Translations under genes and position numbers: made by a program
The notes under the pieces: model-generated
Databases searched by the model: none
Told to the model about the DNA's origin: nothing
Seen by the model: the letters and a program-made list of their open reading frames with translations, nothing else
Shown: piece after piece, positions 54,061-62,849 of the stretch
Layout: every line of letters starts with the position of its first letter
Numbering within the stretch: position 1 is the first letter of the stretch
Assembly: GCF_001904745.1 (NCBI RefSeq)
Contig: NZ_MRCD01000016.1
Location: 1 to 64,000 of the forward strand
DNA: 64,000 nucleotides
Source of the DNA: Calothrix sp. HK-06
GTDB taxonomy: Bacteria > Cyanobacteriota > Cyanobacteriia > Cyanobacteriales > Nostocaceae
Reading direction: 5' to 3'

Positions 54061-54696
54061 ATGAAACCCGGTTTACAAAAAGGACAACTGATAAGGTGGA
54101 AGGATGACCGGGGGTTTGGATTTATACAACCTGCGGATGGAAGCAAAGAAGTCTTTCTGCACATCTCTGAACTTAACAACACAAGTCGGCGTCCAGTAGC
54201 AGGTGATACTATTTACTATTACGTTGTACCAGAAAAAGGCGGGAAAGTTCGTGCGAGTAATGCTTACATTGAGAGTGCAATACCCAGTGCAGTGTCTTCT
54301 AATAGCAAAGGTGCATTTAAAACCAGGTCTTTATCTAAAGTCCCAGTATTCAAAACAATATTAGTATCTAGCATACCGTTATTTGGGTCAGTCCATTTTG
54401 CATTGACAACTACCATTGTGTTCCCACTCATTCTTTATGCTGTAATGAGTTTATTGACTTTTGGGCTGTACGCTGATGATAAATCTCGTGCGAAACAAGG
54501 AAAATGGAGAACTCCAGAAAATACGTTACATCTATTTGAACTAGCAGGTGGATGGTTTGGAGGATTTATAGCTCAACAAACTCTACACCACAAAAGCAGT
54601 AAAAGTTCATATCAGGCTGTATTCTGGACAATTGTTGTAATTCACTACACGCTTTGGTTAGTCTGGCTGCTTTTTGGTAAATCTTTATTAAGATAG
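54061..54696 (+). CDS. Cold-shock domain/DUF1294 membrane protein
   Basis: A 211-aa protein started at ATG 54061. Residues about 3-70 form a cold-shock-type OB fold (GQLIRWKDDRGFGFIQPADG, then EVFLHISELN); residues about 90-205 form a DUF1294 membrane domain with four helices (FGLYADDKSRAKQGKWRTPENTLH). This fusion is widespread; its function is unknown. The 13 codons before 54061 are unlikely to be translated. Confidence 0.85.
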   Translation: MKPGLQKGQLIRWKDDRGFGFIQPADGSKEVFLHISELNNTSRRPVAGDTIYYYVVPEKGGKVRASNAYIESAIPSAVSSNSKGAFKTRSLSKVPVFKTILVSSIPLFGSVHFALTTTIVFPLILYAVMSLLTFGLYADDKSRAKQGKWRTPENTLHLFELAGGWFGGFIAQQTLHHKSSKSSYQAVFWTIVVIHYTLWLVWLLFGKSLLR

Positions 54697-54759
54697 CCAC
54701 CCATAAACTTTTGCTAGAAATAGAAATATAGATAGTAGGTGGTTGTTTGAGCAAAGGCA

Positions 54760-56001
54760 ATGATGACAGGGCAAGATAAGTTTAGTTTAAAATCTCAAAT
54801 ATCTAAAAGCGAAGATTCTAAAGATTGGTCTTGGCCATTTTGGTTTGCCGTACCATTTTATCCTTACGGCAGGCGCCGGACTGTAAAAAGCGAAGTAATA
54901 AAAGATACGATTTGGACATTCGACCAGCTTCACGGCATTCTTTATACAATTACACCGATTCGGATGACGGTTGTAAAGTTAAAAGCGGGTGGTCTTCTTG
55001 TATATGCACCTGTGGCGCCAACTCGTGAATGCGTCCGTATGGTTAATGAGATAGTAGCGAAGTATGGTGATGTTAGATACATAATATTACCAACTAGTTC
55101 AGGTTTAGAGCATAAAGTATTTGTCGGTCCCTTTGCACGATGTTTTCCTACCGCACAAGTATTTGTTGCCCCTCACCAGTGGAGTTTTCCGTTTAATTTA
55201 CCGCTTGGTTGGTTAGGGTTTCCTCAAAAAAGAACTCAGGAATTACCGACCCATGTAGAAATGGCGCCTTTTAAAGACGATTTTGATTATACAGTGTTAG
55301 ATATAAATCTTGGGCGTGGTTCTTTTGTAGAAGTCGCAATGTTCCATAAAAGTTCGCGTACATTGCTTGTAACAGATTGTGCATTATCTATTTCTGAAGA
55401 CCCACCAGAGATAATTCAACTAGACCCATATGCTTTGTTGTTTCACGCGCGCGATAATGCAACTGAAGTTGTAGAAGACAATGCAGCGAACCGTCGTAAA
55501 GGATGGCAGCGCATTGCGCTATTTGGAATTTACTTCCGTCCCAGTGCTTTGCAAGTAGCTGGAACATGGGAGTCACTGCGCGATGCTTTAAAAGCACCCG
55601 ATAAATCTAGAAAAGCATACTTTGGTTTCTTTCCATTTCGGTGGAAACAAAATTGGCAAGAGTCTTTCAACGCTCTACGCGGTAATGGGCGCCCATTTGT
55701 AGCACCTATTTTACAAACATTGATTTTACCACAGGCGCCTAAGCAAGTACTTGACTGGGCAGACAAAATAGCCACATGGAACTTCGCGCGTATAATATCC
55801 TGTCATTTTGACTCACCAATTCAAACAACACCATACGAATTTCGCAACAGCTTCGCTTTCCTCGAACAAAATTCTTCTACGACTAAAGCATTTGGATGTG
55901 CAAACGAACCCTTAGTAGAAGAAGACTTTAAATTTATTAAAGAACTTGAAGCAAATCTCGTCCAACGTGGTGTAGCTACCCCACCCAAAGAAAAAGTTTA
56001 A
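54760..56001 (+). CDS. DUF4336-domain protein
   Basis: A 413-aa soluble protein matching the DUF4336 family of cyanobacteria and plants, which is distantly like the metallo-beta-lactamase fold. Features: WPFWFAVPFYPYGRRRTV, HGILYTITPIRMTVVKL, VYAPVAPTRECVRMV, and the C-terminal IISCHFDSPIQTTPYEF. The zinc-ligand HxHxD motif of true hydrolases is not seen. Function unknown. It begins 63 bp after the cold-shock/DUF1294 gene and may share its transcript. Confidence 0.75.
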   Translation: MMTGQDKFSLKSQISKSEDSKDWSWPFWFAVPFYPYGRRRTVKSEVIKDTIWTFDQLHGILYTITPIRMTVVKLKAGGLLVYAPVAPTRECVRMVNEIVAKYGDVRYIILPTSSGLEHKVFVGPFARCFPTAQVFVAPHQWSFPFNLPLGWLGFPQKRTQELPTHVEMAPFKDDFDYTVLDINLGRGSFVEVAMFHKSSRTLLVTDCALSISEDPPEIIQLDPYALLFHARDNATEVVEDNAANRRKGWQRIALFGIYFRPSALQVAGTWESLRDALKAPDKSRKAYFGFFPFRWKQNWQESFNALRGNGRPFVAPILQTLILPQAPKQVLDWADKIATWNFARIISCHFDSPIQTTPYEFRNSFAFLEQNSSTTKAFGCANEPLVEEDFKFIKELEANLVQRGVATPPKEKV

Positions 56002-56020
56002 TGTTTGTTATACTTAATCT

Positions 56021-56088
56021 CTTGTGGAACGGGCATCCCTGCCCGTCCAACATTCAGAGCAGGCAAGGATGCCTACCCCACAATATAA
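56021..56088. repeat. GAACGGGCATCCCTGCCCGTCC repeat
   Basis: Two linked palindromic units (GGGCATCCCTGCCCGTCC and GCAGGCAAGGATGCCTACC), the GGGCAAGGATGCCCG family also at 11349. It sits between convergent genes and may serve both as terminator. Confidence 0.6.
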
Positions 56089-56110
56089 AGTTATGCATTT
56101 TATGAACTGC

Positions 56111-56317
56111 CTAAAAAAGACGGCGCCGAATTTCTTCTTCTGCAATAAGAATATTTTCTTCTATAGGTGAGCCATCTTGTTTAAATAGTCGAGGCATAGT
56201 TTTCCACTTCAAACTCGGATGATGAAATAAAAACCGAATAGCTTCCATATCATTTGGATGTTCCAAAACATACATTCTTAGTTCAAGTAAGCTCATTTCT
56301 TGAAAATTAGGTTTCAT
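56111..56317 (-). CDS. DUF6887-like small protein
   Basis: A 68-aa protein beginning MKPNFQEMSLLELRMYVLEHPND, a pattern seen in the cyanobacterial DUF6887 family, in which the first about 30 residues are conserved. Members are often found next to a second small protein; no such partner is visible here. Possible antitoxin-like or regulatory role, but the family has no assigned function. Confidence 0.6.
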   Translation of the reverse strand: MKPNFQEMSLLELRMYVLEHPNDMEAIRFLFHHPSLKWKTMPRLFKQDGSPIEENILIAEEEIRRRLF

Positions 56318-56382
56318 TTATAAACCTCCACATTTCATTGAGCATTAATCACTATAGTAACTTTATTTAAACAAACTATACT

Positions 56383-56931
56383 ATGAAAAAAGTAGCGGTG
56401 TTTGGCAATGCTGGAGGCGGGAAATCAACTCTAAGCAAGAGGTTATCAGAAATCACCGGTTTGCCACTTTACGTCTTGGACAAGATAAAAAATCCAGAAG
56501 GCGATACTGAGATTTCACATGAAGACTATAAGCGCGCTCATCAACACATTTTAGCTACTGACCAATGGATCATTGATGGGTTTGGTTGCATGGAAACCAT
56601 CTGGCAACAACTAGACGAGGCAGATAGTCTGATTTTTGTCGATTTACCACTATATATACATTTCTGGTGGGTAACAAAACGACTAATTACAGGTTACTTT
56701 AAACCGCCAGAAGGATGGCCTGAAAATAGTCCAGTATTGAAGAGTTCATTACTCAGTTACCGCGTACTTTGGTTATGTCACAAACATTTGACTCCAAAAT
56801 ATCGTGAGTATATCAAGCAAGCTCAAAGCATCAAAACTGTTTATCATATTCGCTCAACTAAACAGATTTCGCAATTTTTTGATATTAAAATCCCCGCAAA
56901 CTCTAGGGTTGGGGGGATTAACTCACCTTGA
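56383..56931 (+). CDS. FlaR-like P-loop kinase
   Basis: A 182-aa P-loop NTPase with Walker A GNAGGGKST (about 8-16) and the WIIDGFGCMETIWQQLDEAD and FVDLPLYIHFWW segments typical of the FlaR-like/adenylate-kinase-related group. Substrate unknown. It overlaps the 3' end of the convergent ABC transporter by 9 bases. Confidence 0.75.
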   Translation: MKKVAVFGNAGGGKSTLSKRLSEITGLPLYVLDKIKNPEGDTEISHEDYKRAHQHILATDQWIIDGFGCMETIWQQLDEADSLIFVDLPLYIHFWWVTKRLITGYFKPPEGWPENSPVLKSSLLSYRVLWLCHKHLTPKYREYIKQAQSIKTVYHIRSTKQISQFFDIKIPANSRVGGINSP

Positions 56932-58674
56932 TACACTAAATTGTTTTGTATATAAATTAGCGTAGCGTCCTTGAATATTTAACAACTCTTCATGAGAACC
57001 TGATTCAACGATTTGCCCTTTTTCCAAAACTAATATTCTGTCGCTTTTCCGCACAGTAGATAATCTGTGGGCAATAACAAATACCGTTCTTCCCTCCATT
57101 AATCTTTCGAGTGCTTCTTGTACTAAAGCTTCTGACTCTGAGTCTAATGCGGATGTGGCTTCATCGAGAATAAGAATACGTGGGTCAAGGAGAACTGCAC
57201 GTGCGATAGCGATACGTTGTCTTTGTCCCCCTGATAAATTAACACCACGCTCACCAACCACAGTATAATAACCATCGGGCATTTGGCTGATAAATTGGTG
57301 AGCGTTGGCTATTTTAGCTGCATTCTCTACAGCTTGCATATCAAAAGTCTCTTGTCCAAAGGCTATATTTTCGGCAATAGTTCCAGAAAACATTGTAGTT
57401 TCTTGGGGAACTATGCCTATTTGGCGCCGTAAACTATTTAATGTAACATCGCGAATATTGACACCATCGATAAATATATCACCGCTTTGAGGGTCATAGA
57501 AACGTGGTAACAAGTTAACAAAAGTGGTTTTACCTGAACCACTGGCGCCTACTAGTGCAATTGCTTCACCCGGATATGCGAGTAAACTAATATTATTTAA
57601 AACAGGTTCATTTGGTTTATAAGCAAAAGAAACGCGACGATATTCAACTTTACCGCTAACTGTGGGGAGAATATCGGCATTGGGTTTTTCTTCAACTGCG
57701 GGTTTAATAGCTAGTAACTCAAATACTCTATCTACCGATGCTTCTGCCTCTTTGAATAAATTATAGTTAGTTGTGGTGTGACCTACAGGGTCTATTAATA
57801 ATGCGGCGCCACTTAGAAAGCTAAAAAACTTCCCAGTAGTTAAATTACCAGCAGAAATTTGCCAAGCTGCAAAGAAAAGTAACAATAAGAAACTTAAAGC
57901 CTGTAAAAATCCGACAATTGGTACTTGGATGGCTTTCAAACGCTCCGTAGAATACTTCGCGCGCATAGCAATTTCTGCTTCCTTACCAAACCGTGCAATT
58001 TCGTATGCTTCCGCAGCAAAAGCTTGAACTATCCTAATACCATTAAAAACTTCGGTTAAAATGGCTGATAAATCTGATACTTGGTTTTGACTACGACGGG
58101 AGTACTTTTGTAGTCTTTCTCCAAACCAAGCAATCAATACCAACATAATTGGTACAACTAATAAAGTTGCCAATGTTAATTGCCAGCTTAGATACACCAT
58201 ATATATGGGAATCGCCACTAGCTGCAACGCACAAGGAATAAAATCATGTAACAGCTTGTGAACCGCTTCGCCAACTCTATCTACATCTTCAGTAACACGG
58301 TAAGATAAATCACCAGCTTTTGCAGTCTCAAAATAGCTCAAGTTAAGCTTCTGCAAGTGCCCATACAGATTTTTACGTAGATTAAAAGATACTCGCAGCG
58401 CCGCCTTTGCCATGTAAATATCTTGCACCGACTGAAAGAAACCGCGTACAAGAAACACACCTCCTAAAATACCAGCAAGTTCAGCAATAGCAACAACGTT
58501 ACCATTACCGAAAGGCGCCGATAGTTTCTGCACCAGATGCATTAAAGTTAAAGTAGCGAGAACATAACCCAAGACACCAATAAATCCCGTGGCAATATGG
58601 CGCCATTGGGGACGAATATACGGTAGAAGTTGCCAATAATTAGAACGGTTCGAGCTTTTCACCACACCACACAC
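56923..58674 (-). CDS. MsbA-type ABC exporter (fused permease and ATPase)
   Basis: A 583-aa half-transporter: six membrane helices (about 25-310), then the ATPase domain with Walker A ALVGASGSGKTT near 374-385, signature LSGGQRQRIAIARA near 478 and Walker B ILILDEATSALDSES near 500. It resembles cyanobacterial lipid or glycolipid exporters of the MsbA/HepA group, but this does not fix the substrate. Long N-terminal loop GNGNVVAIAE suggests no special extra domain. Confidence 0.9.
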   Translation of the reverse strand: MCGVVKSSNRSNYWQLLPYIRPQWRHIATGFIGVLGYVLATLTLMHLVQKLSAPFGNGNVVAIAELAGILGGVFLVRGFFQSVQDIYMAKAALRVSFNLRKNLYGHLQKLNLSYFETAKAGDLSYRVTEDVDRVGEAVHKLLHDFIPCALQLVAIPIYMVYLSWQLTLATLLVVPIMLVLIAWFGERLQKYSRRSQNQVSDLSAILTEVFNGIRIVQAFAAEAYEIARFGKEAEIAMRAKYSTERLKAIQVPIVGFLQALSFLLLLFFAAWQISAGNLTTGKFFSFLSGAALLIDPVGHTTTNYNLFKEAEASVDRVFELLAIKPAVEEKPNADILPTVSGKVEYRRVSFAYKPNEPVLNNISLLAYPGEAIALVGASGSGKTTFVNLLPRFYDPQSGDIFIDGVNIRDVTLNSLRRQIGIVPQETTMFSGTIAENIAFGQETFDMQAVENAAKIANAHQFISQMPDGYYTVVGERGVNLSGGQRQRIAIARAVLLDPRILILDEATSALDSESEALVQEALERLMEGRTVFVIAHRLSTVRKSDRILVLEKGQIVESGSHEELLNIQGRYANLYTKQFSVSR

Positions 58675-58745
58675 TATATTTTATTCTCTAAGACGCTACC
58701 AGATGAAGAGTAGTTTCTGATAGGTTAGCTTAAAACGAAAATTTG

Positions 58746-58808
58746 GCAACGGATATAACGGATGTAACGGATAATGGTAGGTTGGGTGTAGCGCAAGCGC
58801 AACCCAAC
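58746..58808. repeat. GGATGTAAC and TAGGTTGGGTGTAGCG repeats
   Basis: GGCAACGGATATAACGGATGTAACGGATAA at 58745-58774 and a GGTTGGGTGTAGCGCAAGCGCAACCC hairpin at 58777-58804. They lie between the divergent ABC exporter and HigA-like genes. Confidence 0.75.
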
Positions 58809-58833
58809 ATCAATACTACAGTTTTAATAAATA

Positions 58834-59064
58834 ATGCAAAATCTTAATTTTGACCAAAATATTACAGTATGGTCTGCCATTGCTGATAATGTGTTTGTTC
58901 CTCATAATGAAGCATCTGAACGCTTAGTTGAAATATGTGATTGTTTAATTAACCAGGTTGGTGAAGATGAAACTCATCCCCTAGCTTCTTTAATGGAAGT
59001 TATTGGTGTGCTTATCAAAAATTATGAAGCAGAGCATGTCCCTGAATTAAAAGAAACTTTCTAA
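58834..59064 (+). CDS. Orphan HigA-like N-terminal domain, no HTH
   Basis: A 76-aa protein whose sequence (IADNVFVPHNEASERLVEICD, then HPLASLMEVIGVLIKNYEAEH) resembles the N-terminal domain of HigA-type antitoxins, which is normally followed by a helix-turn-helix. That DNA-binding part is missing here because the frame stops after KETF. No toxin gene is adjacent. It may be a decayed antitoxin or a stand-alone derivative. The similarity is judged by eye. Confidence 0.45.
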   Translation: MQNLNFDQNITVWSAIADNVFVPHNEASERLVEICDCLINQVGEDETHPLASLMEVIGVLIKNYEAEHVPELKETF

Positions 59065-59117
59065 CTTGATTTTAATTTCAAGGCACCACAAACTTTCATC
59101 GCTGTTGCTAACAAATA

Positions 59118-59140
59118 ACCCATCCGTTACATCCGTTGCC
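59118..59140. repeat. ATCCGTTAC / ATCCGTTGCC repeat
   Basis: CCATCCGTTACATCCGTTGCC, inverse orientation of the GGATGTAAC family, just after the HigA-like gene and 8 bases before the end of the kinase gene. Confidence 0.7.
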
Positions 59141-59147
59141 AATGGGA

Positions 59148-61019
59148 TTACAAACTTACTACGACTCGAAAACCGCATATTCGTAAACCCCCGTCTGACT
59201 CGTTCCAACTGCGACTAGCGCTACGACATAGTACGGGACTAAAGCTCCATGAACCTCCGCGTAATACTCGACGATTTTTGTCTCCCTGCCATTCCCATAC
59301 ACTACCATCGGTCGGCGCCCCTACATAATTATTGTGCCAAGGGTCAGCGCACCATTCCCACACTTGACCGTGCATGTCGTATAGTCCAAAGGAGTTTGCA
59401 ACTTCAAAGCTACCGACGGGAGTTGTTTCTTTGCGAATTTTGGTTTTGGTTTCAAATTCAAACATTCTTGTTTCGCTGTTGCCACAGTTTGCTAGGTCGG
59501 GGGTAATGGTGTCTCCAAAGTGGAAGGGTGTGGTTGTTCCTGCACGACAAGCATACTCCCATTCTGCTTCGCTTGGTAAACGATATTTACGTCCAGTTTT
59601 TTGGTGCAAACGCGCGCAAAATTCTTGTGCTTCGTGCCAAGATACATTTTCTACTGGACGATTGGCGCCTTTAAATTTAGATGGGTGTGGGTTTAGTGAT
59701 AGATTGATTTTAGGTAGATTGGAGACGGCACGCCATTGCGCTTGTGTTACTGGGTATTTGCCGATGCAGATTGGTTCGATTTGAACATTATGTTGGGGAC
59801 GCTCGTCAGCATCACCTTCACCATCGATTGAACCCATCATATAGTTACCACCAGGTATTGACACCATTTCTAAGAAAACACCACTACCTAAATCTTCGGT
59901 AAAGAAGCGTGCGTTTGCTCGTGTACGTTCAATTTCTAGACCTTGTGCGTTGAGTGTGACTATATCAAAATCAAAGGTGTGGAACTCTGGGTATAAATTT
60001 GATTCGGTTGATTTGGAGCGAGGTGTTGATGGTGTTTGAGAGGGTATTTGCGCTGTCTCAAGTTGAGGAACGGTGGTCATTCCAAATAAACTTTTAAAGT
60101 TATTACTATTTAAATCTTGTAGTACTTCTACTGCTGTTTGGTATCTTTCTCGCACTACATGTTTAAGTAATTTATCAAGAATATAACCTAGTTGTTCACT
60201 AACCTGGATATTTTTACTTTTTGCGTATTCTCGCCATTTCCAATGTGCATTAATTGCGTCGTAAAGAGGATCAGTTACATTACCATATGCATCTTGATAG
60301 GGTAAACATTGTGTTAAAAGACGTATACAGGTTACACCTAATGAATATAAATCACTTGCATGACAAGCAAAACCTGCCATTTGTTCGCTTGATGCATAAC
60401 CTACTGTATAAATTACTGTAGCTTGTCGAGCTAAACTTGTTTGAGTAATTTGTTTGGCGCCACCAAAGTCAATTAATACTAATTTTTTATCACTATAACG
60501 ACGTATAATATTTTCGGGTTTAATATCTCGGTGGATAACGTTGCGCGAATGAACAAAATCAAGTATAGGTAGAATATCTATTAAAACATGGCGAATTTTA
60601 GCTTCAGTGTATGTAGTGTTTTGAAGCTCTTTGTGTAGAGTATCTCCCTCAATAAATTCTTGCACTAAGTACAAACTGGCGCCTTGTTCAAAGTAAGCGA
60701 GTAATCTGGGTATAGAAGGATGATTTTCACCTAGCTCATATAATCTAAACGCTTCCTCTTTGAATAACTGTGCAGCTTTTGCACGTGCAGCAGTTCCCTG
60801 AACTTGGGGTACAAATTGCTTGACAACACAGGAACCATCAAGTCTATCAACATCTTCAGCGTAATATGTCCTGCTAAAACCACCCTCACCTAACAACCGG
60901 ATAACGCGAAAGCGGTTTCTTAGCAAGTCACCAAAGTTGCTATGTCCGCAGGTCGTACAAAACCGATTACCGTCTGCGTTAAATGGATTTGAGCAATTGG
61001 GATTTTGGCAGATTCGCAT
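59148..61019 (-). CDS. Ser/Thr protein kinase fused to an FGE-like domain
   Basis: A 623-aa protein. An N-terminal zinc-ribbon-like C4-C9-C21-C24 precedes a protein kinase domain (about 33-300: GEGGFSRTYYAED glycine loop, HRDIKPENI catalytic loop near 160, LIDFGGAK near 180). A C-terminal formylglycine-generating-enzyme/sulfatase-modifying-factor-like domain (about 370-623) has VSIPGGNYMMGS, HPSKFKGANRPVENVSWHEAQ, RLPSEAEWEYACRAGTT and LRGGSWSFSPVLCRS. The cyanobacterial fusion is common; the kinase target and the FGE domain activity here are unknown. Confidence 0.92.
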   Translation of the reverse strand: MRICQNPNCSNPFNADGNRFCTTCGHSNFGDLLRNRFRVIRLLGEGGFSRTYYAEDVDRLDGSCVVKQFVPQVQGTAARAKAAQLFKEEAFRLYELGENHPSIPRLLAYFEQGASLYLVQEFIEGDTLHKELQNTTYTEAKIRHVLIDILPILDFVHSRNVIHRDIKPENIIRRYSDKKLVLIDFGGAKQITQTSLARQATVIYTVGYASSEQMAGFACHASDLYSLGVTCIRLLTQCLPYQDAYGNVTDPLYDAINAHWKWREYAKSKNIQVSEQLGYILDKLLKHVVRERYQTAVEVLQDLNSNNFKSLFGMTTVPQLETAQIPSQTPSTPRSKSTESNLYPEFHTFDFDIVTLNAQGLEIERTRANARFFTEDLGSGVFLEMVSIPGGNYMMGSIDGEGDADERPQHNVQIEPICIGKYPVTQAQWRAVSNLPKINLSLNPHPSKFKGANRPVENVSWHEAQEFCARLHQKTGRKYRLPSEAEWEYACRAGTTTPFHFGDTITPDLANCGNSETRMFEFETKTKIRKETTPVGSFEVANSFGLYDMHGQVWEWCADPWHNNYVGAPTDGSVWEWQGDKNRRVLRGGSWSFSPVLCRSASRSWNESDGGLRICGFRVVVSL

Positions 61020-61538
61020 GGTTATTGAGATGTTGCATCGTCCAAACTTAGCCCCAATATCATGATTTTGTATATTGTTTAAATTTGAAGTTTTTCTAAG
61101 TACGATTAAATATTTTTTACCTATTAATTTATCCGTAATTAGAGTTTAACAATTTCCTTTACAATATCAATTTAATATGGGCACTTTTGTTGGAATTATA
61201 GGGCGAATATTACCTTAATAAGGTAAGTTTTGTCAAGGATTGGCAACGGATGTAACGGATGTAACAGATGGGGTTATGAGATGTAATTGTGGGTGTAGTT
61301 GGCAACGGATGTAACGGATGTAACGGATGGGGTTGTGAGATTTGCTTTGGTTGGATCGTTTTTGATTTGTTACAAAATCTTTTTTATATTTGCCATTCTC
61401 TAATACTTAAAATACATTGGTACTAAGCAATAATTATAAACAATTATCACTTTTTATATTTGACATATTTAGAGAATATGAAGGTTTGCCAATGTTTATA
61501 TAGTTGTTTTTTAAGAAAGTATAAAGATATCATAAAAG
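61020..61538. repeat. Intergenic region with two GGATGTAAC tandem arrays
   Basis: A TTACCTTA-A-TAAGGTAA palindrome near 61210-61226. GGATGTAAC units at 61242-61270 and again at 61301-61330, each followed by a GGGGTT(A/G)TGAGAT phrase, so a longer about 60-bp unit is duplicated. Otherwise AT-rich, nothing recognised. Confidence 0.7.
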
Positions 61539-62003
61539 ATGGACAAAAGTTTTAATAGTATCCCACATCAAGATATTACCTATACTATTATCGGCGCCGC
61601 AATGCGTGTTCATCGTAGGATGATTCGTAGTTTAAGGGAAATACATTATCAGCGCGCGCTTACTCAAGAGATGTGTGAAGCTGGATTAATTGTAGAATAA
61701 GAATATCATATTGAAATTTATGATAATCAAAGATGGTTAGGAAGATTGTATCTTGACCATTGGGTCAACGAGTGTGTAGTTGTTGAGGATAAAGCATTTT
61801 CTCATCCATTAGGAGACAAGGCAATAGCACAAACAATTGCTTATTTAGCAGCAACACAAGCAAAAGTAGGTTTATTGCTAAACTTTGGGAGGAAGCGTTT
61901 AGAATACAAGCGAATACTACCCCCAAAGTCATTAGACAACTGGCAGCAAGAAATACAACCCTATCTATGGACACCTCACCAAACTGGTCAACAACTACAA
62001 TAA
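61539..62003 (+). pseudogene. GxxExxY-family protein interrupted by a nonsense codon
   Basis: The frame from ATG 61539 reads IIGAAMRVHRRM, then SLREIHYQRALTQEMCEAG, then a TAA at 61698-61700, and continues in the same frame with EYHIEIYDNQRWLGRLYLDHW and VVVEDKAF to 62003. These are the GxxExxY-family signatures (with Ser for the first Gly of the motif). A GAA or CAA to TAA change explains the break. The ORF seen from 61746 is only the C-terminal part of this gene. Function of the family is unknown; a link to nuclease-like PD-(D/E)XK folds has been suggested. Confidence 0.7.
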
Positions 62004-62079
62004 AGACAAAGCTCATAGCAAAAAAGCTTGCAAGAACTTAAACAGCAGACACTTCAACGGGTGAAATTCAAAAAACAAT

Positions 62080-62140
62080 TCATCCGTTGCCAAATCACAC
62101 CCCACAACCAAACGAACAACCCATCCGTTCTATCCGTTGC
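62080..62140. repeat. ATCCGTTGCC repeat units
   Basis: CATCCGTTGCC at 62081-62091 and CATCCGTTCTATCCGTTGCC at 62122-62141. The second overlaps the last codons of the WYL-like relic on the minus strand and gives its stop. Confidence 0.65.
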
Positions 62141-62300
62141 CACTATACCGCATTCTCAAAGCTTCTACATGACTCAAATGTTTCTGCACTAACTCTTGGG
62201 GATAAAGTACTTGTGCTGATGCCATGTATTTATTTAGCCATAGTAAGAATTCGTTAAAAGACCGTGAAGGTAATGACACTATATAATCTACATACAATAT
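62130..62300 (-). pseudogene. C-terminal fragment of a WYL-domain-like regulator
   Basis: The minus strand is open for 56 codons: SLPSRSFNEFLLWLNKYM, then ASAQVLYPQELVQKHLSHVEA, ending in repeat-derived SGNG. The PSRSxxEFLLWLxKYM...VLxPxELVxKH pattern resembles the ends of cyanobacterial WYL-domain regulators. The body is missing and a stop lies upstream, so it is a relic. Confidence 0.45.
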
Positions 62301-62849
62301 TTATCTTGTAGCTTTATCTTTGGCGCCTTTAATAATTTTTTGTTTAGGATAGCGCCGTTCCTTAATTCAGTTTTTTGTTAAACAACGATTTAGGCATACT
62401 ACAATAACAGTCTATACCTTACTTCCCGACGACTGGGTAAAGTCGCCTTAGTAGAAACAGTATGAAACGAAGTGTATTTATTAACGCTCAGATTTAAAGC
62501 GTCACTTAAAATCAGGATGAGGAAGTATTAAATTATATTTAATTTAAAATACTAAATCATCCTGACTTATTAAAATTAGAAAAAGCATCCCAATTTAGCC
62601 AAAACATAATTTGTCATTCTGAGCGTAGCGAAGAATCTTGACTTTTGTAATCAGTGAGAATTTTTAAGATGCTAGCCTGCGGGAAAACTGCGTTTACGTT
62701 CCTCAGCATGGTAAAAGTCTATATATTATCCGTTCACAGTATATTCAGTATTTTAAAGCAGGTACACTAACAGAAATTTTTTTACCGAGATATAAAGGCA
62801 TCGAATATCATGCTTTGGGTAAGTGGGGAACTGGGCTAAGTCTCAGTAA
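62301..62849. other. 550-bp gene-poor region with relics and repeats
   Basis: Contains the hairpin at 62512-62565, GTCATTCTGAGCGTAGCGAAGAATC (62611-62635) and CTGCGGGAAAACTGCGTTTACGTTCCTCAGCATG (62677-62710) repeat phrases, and a short open stretch near 62728-62853 (FKAGTLTEIFLPRYKGIEYH) that may be a gene relic. No intact gene. Confidence 0.4.
62512..62565. terminator. Long AT-rich hairpin
   Basis: TCAGGATGA (62512-62520) pairs with TCATCCTGA (62557-62565), with an inner AGTATTAAATT / AATTTAAAATACT stem, giving a nearly continuous hairpin of about 54 nt. Could be a terminator, small-RNA structure or MITE end. Confidence 0.45.

Noticed and set aside
59374-59784. 136-aa plus-strand ORF opposite the FGE domain
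   Set aside because: Antisense shadow of a gene with strong domain motifs.
61242-61330. CRISPR-like spacing of repeats
   Set aside because: The units are 9-base tandem repeats without unique spacers of constant length, and no cas genes are present.
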